From assembly GCA_002320385.1 (NCBI GenBank), contig DCKN01000050.1, forward strand, positions 1-15,767: 15,767 nucleotides of DNA, written 5' to 3'. Position numbers and translations under genes: made by a program. Positions 6,459-12,287 of the stretch are shown piece by piece (within the stretch, counting starts at the first letter, position 1; the number at the start of each line of letters is the position of its first letter). This DNA is from Proteobacteria bacterium UBA1673. GTDB taxonomy: Bacteria > Pseudomonadota > Gammaproteobacteria > Comchoanobacterales > Comchoanobacteraceae. The notes under the pieces were generated by a model. The model searched no databases, was not told the origin of the DNA, and was given only the letters and a program-made list of their open reading frames with translations.

Positions 6459-7208
6459 ATGTCAAAGAATAAATCTTTTATGTCAATGCGCACACAGGCA
6501 TTCTTAACTGCAGCGCTGTCTTTTGTTCTATTACTGACTTTGTTTCAGCTCAAACAAAAAACGGCACAACAACGTCTCGATTATCAAAATGCTGTGTACT
6601 TTGTTGAAGCCAACGCAAAACTAGCAAAAGGCAGTGATTATCTTACTTCTGAAGCTCGTGCCTTCAGTGTCACAAAAAAAATTGAACACCTTAACAATTT
6701 CTGGAATGAAGTTAATGTGACCAAGCGCAGAGATGCTGCAGTTGCCACCTTGAAAGAACTCAACGGCGATGAAGCGCTCCTAAGTCTTTTGGTAGAATCA
6801 AAAGCCAACTCTGACGCATTGATACAGACTGAGCTCACCAGCATGCGGGCAGTACTCGAAGCGATTGAAGTACCTGTGTCTAATATGCCAAAGCCTGTCG
6901 CTGATTACACATTACCAGCAAAAGTTAGTGCAATGAGCAAGGCCGAGAAGATCAATTACGCGCAACAAATCTTATTTGATAAGAAGTATTATGCTGATAA
7001 GCGATCCATTATGGCGCCATTAGAGAAGTTCCAGAAGCTAATTGCATCAAGCATGGAGGCCAACAGGTTGAGTCAGAGCGGACAAACAACAGCATCGCTC
7101 TACATAGCAAAAGCACTCACGGTGCTATTGGTCATCTTAGGTGTGAATATGGCTCGATTATCATCGCTAAACGCCCGTAAATCACCACAGGCTCGAAAAA
7201 AGTCCTAG
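6459..7208 (+). CDS. Membrane sensor module (MCP/GGDEF/kinase type) without an output domain
   Basis: The 249-residue product has a membrane segment at about 12-29, an alpha-helical extracytoplasmic domain at 35-205, a second membrane segment at about 212-231, and only 18 basic residues after it. The outer domain has the pattern found in front of many GGDEF, chemoreceptor and hybrid-kinase outputs: ANAKLAKGSDYLTSEARAF (51-69), WNEVNVTKRRDAAV (82-95), ANSDALIQTE (116-125), LEAIEVPVSNMP (133-144), and FDKKYYADKRSIMAPLEKFQ (173-192). In those proteins it senses an unknown ligand and signals through the second helix. Here the frame stops with a clean TAG, and I see no continuation of an output domain in the next 170 bases. 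It may work through a partner, bind ligand only, or be a truncated gene. Family recognition is from memory of the pattern; the missing output is seen directly. Confidence 0.8.
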   Translation: MSKNKSFMSMRTQAFLTAALSFVLLLTLFQLKQKTAQQRLDYQNAVYFVEANAKLAKGSDYLTSEARAFSVTKKIEHLNNFWNEVNVTKRRDAAVATLKELNGDEALLSLLVESKANSDALIQTELTSMRAVLEAIEVPVSNMPKPVADYTLPAKVSAMSKAEKINYAQQILFDKKYYADKRSIMAPLEKFQKLIASSMEANRLSQSGQTTASLYIAKALTVLLVILGVNMARLSSLNARKSPQARKKS

Positions 7209-7245
7209 AACAACGATAAAACAAGTCAACGGCTTGTAAATCATC

Positions 7246-7290
7246 ATACGCCCGTCATCAGTACACAGCAGTGATTCTGAGCGGGCGTAT
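7246..7290. repeat. Inverted repeat between convergent genes, possible terminator
   Basis: ATACGCCCG (7246-7254) and CGGGCGTAT (7282-7290) are exact 9-bp complements with a 27-nt spacer, lying 37 bp after the sensor gene and 88 bp after the end of the nucleoside hydrolase gene (convergent). A smaller hairpin (ACAAGTC / GGCTTGT, 7221-7237) precedes it. No U-run follows either, so intrinsic termination is only possible. Confidence 0.4.
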
Positions 7291-7378
7291 CTAATTAATC
7301 ACATGCATCCTGTGGGTCAACAGTTATAAGACCAACACGTATGGACGTGCAATGATAGCGGCCACGCCCATAAACAAA

Positions 7379-8350
7379 CTAGATCGCATAGGCTAAGCTA
7401 TTGATAAAGTCTCGGCGAAATGTATCAATCTGACAAAAGTCATAAAAACCACATTGGCTATACGTATCAGGCACGAAACAAAGCTTGCCTAAATTACTGG
7501 AGTTTTGGTCATTTTGGGAGATCACTGACATTGTTCCATAACGCCGCTTAATATGACAATCATCAGCGACAACAAGCCATGCAGTCAAAAGATCATAGAG
7601 GTATTCGGATTTCATCGCAGCATTTGCGCTATTTAATCGTCGTTGCAGTAAGTGACTGACAAAATCTACCACTGGCTGATCGTTAGTAGCATTCTGTAAC
7701 TGATCAATAAATAGTTGAGTTAACGGTGCTTGGTGACAGATATCTAGAGGTGCAAGCATCAGTGTTGTCCCATGCTGTGCAACCATTTGCATGACCTCAT
7801 CCGCTGCCAGAGGATCAATGAAGAGATTCCATTCAGCAACATGATTATCCACTCGAGTATCATTACCCAGTGAAGCGATATTGCCTGGTACAGACACAGC
7901 CCCACCCATAGCCACGATTCTTTGAGGTAGTGCAGAAACATGGTGATCACGCAAAGAAGCGCATAGATTAGAAAAACCACCCAGTGACAGATAAATCAAG
8001 TCTGGATATTGTTTCAGCGCAGCACACAAAACAGCATCAGCTGATTGCATATCAATAGCAGGCCGCTCAGGCAATAACCAGCGCGTCTTATCCATTGCTA
8101 TTTTAAAGGTATCGGGATAGGCATGCTGGTATGACAGTGGTTTCTCAAGACCAATGCCTACTGGCACATGTGGCTGCGCCAGCATGCCTAGACATCGCAG
8201 TGCGCAATCAACAGCCGAGTCTAGATAAGAAGCACCACAACCGTTGACACATACACCAACAATCTCAACATCAGGGTGACAGGCAAGAAAGCAGAGCGCA
8301 CAGCAGTCATCCCATCCCATATCGGTATCAATCAAAACCCGAACGACCAT
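7379..8350 (-). CDS. Divergent nucleoside hydrolase (inosine-uridine preferring family)
   Basis: Nucleoside hydrolases split the N-glycosidic bond of nucleosides, giving free base and ribose for salvage. The 323-residue length fits. The N-terminal calcium-binding signature is present as IDTDMGWDD (7-15, Asp10 and Asp14/15). LSLGGFSNL (121-129), VAMGGAVSVPGN (146-157), AEWNLFIDPLAADEV (172-186) and LDICHQAPLT (202-211) follow in the family order. Near the C-terminus the usual His-Asp pair with the catalytic His and last calcium ligand is replaced by Tyr252-Asp253 (EYLYDLLTAW), so the general acid is absent or supplied otherwise. There is no signal peptide, so it acts in the cytosol. A second unusual point is the high Cys content of the N-terminal 60 residues. 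AAGG lies about 8 nt upstream of the ATG. It is divergent from 8585-9454 and monocistronic. The family is sure; activity and substrate are not. Confidence 0.9.
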   Translation of the reverse strand: MVVRVLIDTDMGWDDCCALCFLACHPDVEIVGVCVNGCGASYLDSAVDCALRCLGMLAQPHVPVGIGLEKPLSYQHAYPDTFKIAMDKTRWLLPERPAIDMQSADAVLCAALKQYPDLIYLSLGGFSNLCASLRDHHVSALPQRIVAMGGAVSVPGNIASLGNDTRVDNHVAEWNLFIDPLAADEVMQMVAQHGTTLMLAPLDICHQAPLTQLFIDQLQNATNDQPVVDFVSHLLQRRLNSANAAMKSEYLYDLLTAWLVVADDCHIKRRYGTMSVISQNDQNSSNLGKLCFVPDTYSQCGFYDFCQIDTFRRDFINSLAYAI

Positions 8351-8521
8351 ACCTCAACCTTGATCCCCACTGCATAACTGCTACGATCGCAGCACCATCA
8401 ACTAAATATATCACCGATTACTCAGAAACAGAACAACAATGGCAAATAATTGGACCTGTGATAGGAAGCGCAATCAAGCGATTGTCAATGACCATTAACG
8501 AGGATCATATAAGATATTCAT

Positions 8522-8550
8522 TTGGCAACTAGGCCATAATTTGATAGAAT
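8522..8550 (+). promoter_or_regulatory. Extended -10 sigma-70 promoter of the 8585-9454 gene
   Basis: TTGGCA (8522-8527), 17 nt, TAGAAT (8545-8550), preceded by TGA. Each hexamer has one mismatch to consensus. The -10 lies inside an inverted repeat (TTGATA-GAAT-TATCAA, 8541-8556) that could be an operator. The ATG follows 34 nt after the -10. Confidence 0.65.
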
Positions 8551-8584
8551 TATCAACAATAAAGAAAAATACATCACCCAGTCA

Positions 8585-9454
8585 ATGAACCATGAAATGC
8601 CAAACAGTGCCCAAAGTGCTGAGTCAGTCATCCAGGGCGATGCATCAAATGATCGCCGAGATACATGTACTACAGCATCGATCATCAATATCACTAATGT
8701 TGATGATAGTCTAGAAGCGAACATACTGCATAACCTTGAATCAATCAGACAACAGCTTGGGCAGTTCCAAAGACTGCAGAACAGACAAGAGCACCTGCGA
8801 GAAAGATATGCTAGCTTTGGCCGATACTTTTACACCAATGCTGGTATAAAAATGCTGATATTTGTTGGAGTGATCCATGGTCTAGGCAACGCGGTTTATG
8901 CGGCTGGCGGCAGTGCAATATTGAGAAGCCAGTATCGTTTCTATGCTATTTCAGAAGTGCTATCAGCAGTGATGCTTGGTACTGGTGTTATGATTCCAAT
9001 ACATTTGTATATGGATAGAGCCTATCATCTCCAAGAAAACCACTCCACAAGCGATAAATACATCAGCATGATATTGCGTCTAGGATACCATGTGGCCGTA
9101 TCCTTCATTGGTTATCAACTATTGCAACTCAGTGCTGGGGTCAAGATGAAATTTGAACAACATCTTGCATCATACGCAGTTGGGATAGCAACATTGAACT
9201 TCCCGATAGAGTTGCTTCAGGGTCTAATATTAGTGATGTGCTATCGTGACTATTTTGATCAAAATGATGAAGATGCATCATCTAGTGAGGATCTCGAAGA
9301 GCAAAATGCGACACACGCATTAACCGTCGCAGCAGCCAATACAGTCCCTACTGCAAGTGTGCAGATCCTGATACCAGAGGAAACAAGCACCCCGGTGAAA
9401 AATCAACAAGTCGATTTGGGCGCATTAGAATCTGGGATGAATCGTCAGGTTTAA
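8585..9454 (+). CDS. Four-helix integral membrane protein, unknown family
   Basis: The product has 289 residues. A polar N-terminus ends in a probable coiled coil at about 43-76 (Leu/Gln/Arg rich). Four hydrophobic segments follow at about 90-108, 120-142, 166-184 and 195-219, and then a hydrophilic acidic tail (221-289, DQNDEDASSSEDLEEQ near its start). With four segments, both the coiled coil and the tail would face the same side, presumably the cytosol. I recognise no family. The start is uncertain: ATG 8585 and ATG 8597 are both possible and neither has a clear Shine-Dalgarno; the promoter at 8522-8550 fits both. It stands alone, divergent from the nucleoside hydrolase and convergent with 9629-10201. 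The overall plan (membrane core plus charged Ser-rich tail) resembles 5491-6228 and 9629-10201, without visible sequence similarity. Confidence 0.75.
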   Translation: MNHEMPNSAQSAESVIQGDASNDRRDTCTTASIINITNVDDSLEANILHNLESIRQQLGQFQRLQNRQEHLRERYASFGRYFYTNAGIKMLIFVGVIHGLGNAVYAAGGSAILRSQYRFYAISEVLSAVMLGTGVMIPIHLYMDRAYHLQENHSTSDKYISMILRLGYHVAVSFIGYQLLQLSAGVKMKFEQHLASYAVGIATLNFPIELLQGLILVMCYRDYFDQNDEDASSSEDLEEQNATHALTVAAANTVPTASVQILIPEETSTPVKNQQVDLGALESGMNRQV

Positions 9455-9459
9455 AGACA

Positions 9460-9536
9460 GCATAGTGATTATGCGAGTGAAAAGTATTTATTGATTATTT
9501 TCAGTTGCATACGGTGTTTAACTTTGCAATCGCAAA
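9460..9536. terminator. Two small hairpins between convergent genes, weak terminator candidates
   Basis: GCATA-GTGAT-TATGC (9460-9474) lies just after the stop at 9454 and could form in the plus-strand transcript. TTTGC-AATC-GCAAA (9523-9536) could form at the end of the minus-strand transcript from 9629. Both stems are only 5 bp, and the AT-rich stretch between them has no clean U-run. Nothing else is visible in this 174-bp gap. Confidence 0.25.
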
Positions 9537-9628
9537 CAAGATAAGCGTGATATCAATTAAAAGTAAGGCACAGAAGCGCAATCAAGTACCAGCTGCGCCA
9601 GCCGACAAGTAAAAAAGAAACAACAAGT

Positions 9629-10201
9629 CTATAGCCCAGATGTATCCGGGCGTTTGCGTGAGTTAGAATTAGGTTCCTCATCAACGATTTGGCTCACCGA
9701 TGTAGGGCTAGATTTAAGCTTACTATTGGCGTTATTTGAGCTTGCATTCATATCGCGTAGAGTCTCTAGTCGCATGCTAGGCGTTGTCGGTTGCGCAACT
9801 TGAGGGATTTGGTCAAGTCGTTCAAGCAGTTTATCCATAATAACCTCAGCGTCAAAGTTAGTATGGTCGAATGGATGTAGGTTTGAGTCATCTTGTTCAT
9901 AGGTATTTATTTCTTCATTGATCATTTCATCAATGGTTTCTTGCGAAAGATGATAATCAACGCGTTGGTCTATGATTTTTTTAAAGATACGATCAACCAG
10001 CTTATCATTATGCGTATGAAATACTTGATCATTATGCATGCCATGAATAGTGCTCAGGGCGGTTAAAAAACCTAATGTGACAGCAATGCCACAGCCAATA
10101 CTTTCGAGATCTTCATATTCTTCATTTAGAGAACCAAGGCAATGCGCTGCAGAAAAGCACAAAGCAGAGATAAAAGTGCCTATAAAAATATCGATATTCA
10201 T
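9629..10201 (-). CDS. Small membrane-anchored protein with long hydrophilic tail, unknown family
   Basis: The product has 190 residues. Hydrophobic segments at about 3-23 and 34-55 suggest a two-helix membrane hairpin. Residues 60-135 are acidic and probably helical (VDYHLSQETIDEMINEEINT at 81-100), and the last 55 are Ser/Asn/Pro rich, ending SRKRPDTSGL. I chose the ATG at 10201 because a perfect GGAGG (10215-10211) lies 9 nt upstream; an upstream in-frame start at 10237 would add 12 residues before that ribosome site and is unlikely. A strong promoter at 10330-10358 gives a leader of about 120 nt. The gene has no recognisable relatives, and its function is unknown. It follows the DUF1963-like gene on the same strand but has its own promoter. 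Confidence 0.7.
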   Translation of the reverse strand: MNIDIFIGTFISALCFSAAHCLGSLNEEYEDLESIGCGIAVTLGFLTALSTIHGMHNDQVFHTHNDKLVDRIFKKIIDQRVDYHLSQETIDEMINEEINTYEQDDSNLHPFDHTNFDAEVIMDKLLERLDQIPQVAQPTTPSMRLETLRDMNASSNNANSKLKSSPTSVSQIVDEEPNSNSRKRPDTSGL

Positions 10202-10329
10202 AATCAAATTCCTCCATATCCTTACATAGAGGTGCAAACGCCGTAGGTAAGGGGAAATCTACATGCAGCAAAAAGTTACAATCAGGTTGATACCCGAAAC
10301 AGCATCGAAATCCGTGATACTTACCTTTA

Positions 10330-10358
10330 ATTATAGACCATGATATAAACGGTGTCAG
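10330..10358 (-). promoter_or_regulatory. Consensus sigma-70 promoter of the 9629-10201 gene
   Basis: CTGACA (10358-10353), 17 nt, TATAAT (10335-10330) on the minus strand. Only one base differs from consensus. Transcription would start near 10323 and leave a leader of about 120 nt before the ATG at 10201. Confidence 0.65.
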
Positions 10359-10414
10359 ATCTATCTTGATGATTCGTATGGCTGTACATGCCGGAAGAAA
10401 CGACTGACGTTAGA

Positions 10415-10454
10415 GACATTTCTCCCCTGGGGTGAGATGTCATCTCAGATGACA
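10415..10454. repeat. Two abutting palindromes, candidate operator or RNA hairpin pair
   Basis: 10415-10441 is a 27-bp near-palindrome centred on 10428 (GACATTTCTCCCC / GGGGTGAGATGTC, 11 of 13 exact pairs plus one G-T). 10438-10454 is a perfect palindrome TGTCATCT-C-AGATGACA. They share four bases, so as RNA they would compete slightly. They lie about 57 bp upstream of the -35 at 10358 and about 90 bp after the stop of the DUF1963-like gene. Confidence 0.55.
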
Positions 10455-10544
10455 GTAGGGCCCATTTTGGAACTTTGTATTAACAATAAAATACAAATCT
10501 TGTACTCTGCTGCTCTCCAGGTGATGCCTGGTAATCAACCGGTG

Positions 10545-11975
10545 CTAGCACTGCCAAATCACAACAACTTCATCTGAATCCAAGCACTCAAAAATATAGA
10601 TCACCATATCGCCCAAGGTAATCGACGGATGAGAGGCGTTACTGATCACCTCAGAGTTGCCATCGATCTGTAATAGTAATCGAGCGTGTTTAGGCGCTTG
10701 TGGTTGTTGGATAAAGCCTGCATAACCAGCAATTTTACTAGCTTGACTAAGCTTATAGGCGCTTGGGTGATCATAATCGGGTCTATCCTCATCAGTGAGA
10801 GCAATACGCTCTTCGATATAAGTTGAGCACACAAGTTTTTCACTACCAAGGCTTGGGCCATCGTCTGTGTCGTGCCAGGTTAGCTGATAGCCAAGCCATG
10901 TCGCCTCATAGTTTGAGGGCACACTGGTGTCAGGTGTTTGTACAAGCGCGATTAAGCCATTATCAAAATCATCTAAATAGTTTTCATGTAGAAATAGAAA
11001 GACCCGTTTTGGGGTGGTATCTTCTCGATCATGGACATCGCACTGCATAATAAACGTAAAAGGGATATGGGCATCGTCGATACTCAGTGCTGGCCAAGCG
11101 GCTTTGTGTAGCCATTTAGGTCTACCACCAAATTGGGCCCGTGGATTTTGGCTCTCTGTATCCGAGTCGGTAGAATGTAGCAACCCAGCTTGGCGATATT
11201 CCCAGTGACAGCTAGCGTCATCCACTTCACTTGTAGGCTCATCGGTAGTTGGGAGTTCAGACTGAGAGGGTAATAGAGTTGGCTCGTCATGAGGTTGGGG
11301 AGAGGGACGTAAATAGCTGCATATATCTACAAGATTATCAATGCGGGGGTGCGTATAGATATCGTACCAATACCTGGCATCAATAGTCGGACGTGAATCG
11401 CTATCAAGTAGATCATCAAAGTAATTAGTGGGCGCATAGTTACCTAATCCCGGTAAGTACTGGGCTGGTATAGATAGAATATCTTGGTAATACTGTTTAT
11501 ATTCATCGTGCGCACTAGCAAGCGTACGGGTGAGTATTAGCTGTGGCAGAAAGTCTTGTTTGGGGGTGTTTGCTTGCAATTGCTGAGCAACTTGCTCCAT
11601 ACATGGTAATGCATCTGCGGTGAACATTTGCCGAGTATTAGAAAAGCAAGGACCATTGAGTTGCTGATAATCTACATACCACACGGGCGAATTAAGCATA
11701 CTACAGCTTGTTTGGTAGATTATGTAGTACTCATTGTTTACCTGTGGATCGTTATTATAAAATAAAAAGGCGATCACATCACTTTGACATCGATGCCAAG
11801 TCCTAGGAATGGTGATTTGCCCGATGAAAGTCATGGGGCAATTAGAAAAAGTCGTCACCGGCCAAGTAGCTTGCCAAAGCCATTTGGGTTGACCGCCCAG
11901 AAAATGAGGCGAATCGTGAGACGTGCTTGGCGAGAAGGTCACAACTTTATTCGTATCGATAGCCGTTCTTAACAT
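10545..11975 (-). CDS. YwqG/DUF1963-like protein with duplicated N-terminal unit
   Basis: The product has 476 residues. Two copies of the family entrance motif are visible: FLGGQPKWLWQATWP (25-39) followed by PMTFIGQI (47-54), and QFGGRPKWLHKAAWP (281-295) followed by PFTFIMQCDV (305-314). The second unit is complete, ending with the family's C-terminal signature SKIAGYAGFIQQP (413-425), LLLQID (433-438) and VVIWQC (471-476). The first lacks that C-terminal part and runs into a Tyr/Asp-rich stretch and a Pro/Ser/Thr linker (222-255). DUF1963 (YwqG-like) proteins are widespread, soluble and of unknown function. I see no signal peptide or membrane segment. The ATG has no strong Shine-Dalgarno, and the AT-rich upstream DNA has no clear promoter. 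The gene is divergent from HAD-like gene B and has a perfect palindrome upstream. Family assignment rests on motif recall. Confidence 0.8.
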   Translation of the reverse strand: MLRTAIDTNKVVTFSPSTSHDSPHFLGGQPKWLWQATWPVTTFSNCPMTFIGQITIPRTWHRCQSDVIAFLFYNNDPQVNNEYYIIYQTSCSMLNSPVWYVDYQQLNGPCFSNTRQMFTADALPCMEQVAQQLQANTPKQDFLPQLILTRTLASAHDEYKQYYQDILSIPAQYLPGLGNYAPTNYFDDLLDSDSRPTIDARYWYDIYTHPRIDNLVDICSYLRPSPQPHDEPTLLPSQSELPTTDEPTSEVDDASCHWEYRQAGLLHSTDSDTESQNPRAQFGGRPKWLHKAAWPALSIDDAHIPFTFIMQCDVHDREDTTPKRVFLFLHENYLDDFDNGLIALVQTPDTSVPSNYEATWLGYQLTWHDTDDGPSLGSEKLVCSTYIEERIALTDEDRPDYDHPSAYKLSQASKIAGYAGFIQQPQAPKHARLLLQIDGNSEVISNASHPSITLGDMVIYIFECLDSDEVVVIWQC

Positions 11976-12023
11976 GCTCGTATATTTATAATAAGTATTT
12001 ACTTACAATAACATATAGGGTTT

Positions 12024-12039
12024 GTCATGTCGACATGAC
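12024..12039. repeat. Perfect 16-bp palindrome, candidate operator
   Basis: GTCATGTCGACATGAC is identical to its reverse complement. It lies 49 bp upstream of the DUF1963-like ATG and about 190 bp upstream of the HAD-like gene B promoter. Size and position fit a dimeric repressor site for the DUF1963-like gene; no regulator gene is in the window. Confidence 0.5.
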
Positions 12040-12230
12040 TCCAATGGGTATAGAAGTCAAGTGCTTACTTATCGGTCGTGTTGTTAACATTTGGCCAATA
12101 CGATAATAATCTAATGAGCAGGCCATCGACTTGTGCCGCATAATTTAAGAAAGCATTGCAAGCGAAAGTATATTGACGATGAAATGAACGGTGGCCGCAG
12201 TAATAAATTCGTGTGTTTGCCGATAAATTA

Positions 12231-12259
12231 TTGACGGTTTTTGACAAAATAACTATAAT
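12231..12259 (+). promoter_or_regulatory. Strong sigma-70 promoter of HAD-like gene B
   Basis: TTGACG (12231-12236), 17 nt, TATAAT (12254-12259). The spacer contains a second TTGACA (12241-12246) too close to the -10 to serve it. The predicted leader to the GTG at 12288 is about 22 nt, similar to that of HAD-like gene A. Confidence 0.7.
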
Positions 12260-12287
12260 AATCAGTCAAGAATAACAGAAAATAATT

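Larger units (their letters stand above)
10202..10544. other. Structured intergenic region with promoter and several inverted repeats
   Basis: About 343 bases separate two minus-strand genes. From left to right the region holds the GGAGG ribosome site (10211-10215), a roughly 120-nt leader, a consensus promoter (10330-10358), two abutting palindromes (10415-10454), an AT-rich hairpin TTTGTATT / AATACAAA (10474-10497), and a CCAGG-TGATG-CCTGG hairpin (10517-10531). A GTGCTAGCAC palindrome overlaps the stop codon at 10545. No gene is visible. Some of the hairpins may end the upstream transcript, and the palindromes may bind a regulator. Confidence 0.5.
11976..12287. other. Intergenic region between divergent DUF1963-like gene and HAD-like gene B
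   Basis: About 312 bases. Near the left end is an AT-rich stretch with a TAAGTA-TT-TACTTA palindrome (11992-12005), then a perfect 16-bp palindrome (12024-12039). The strong promoter of HAD-like gene B is at 12231-12259. The middle (about 12045-12225) holds no recognisable signal; a 60-codon minus-strand frame there lacks an ATG start and looks non-coding. Confidence 0.5.

Noticed and set aside
7246..7290. Classical rho-independent terminator
   Set aside because: Good stem but a 27-nt loop and no U-run on either strand; kept only as an inverted repeat.
12065..12247. 60-codon minus-strand frame between the DUF1963-like and HAD-B genes
   Set aside because: Starts with TTG inside the strong HAD-B promoter, has no ribosome site and unremarkable composition.
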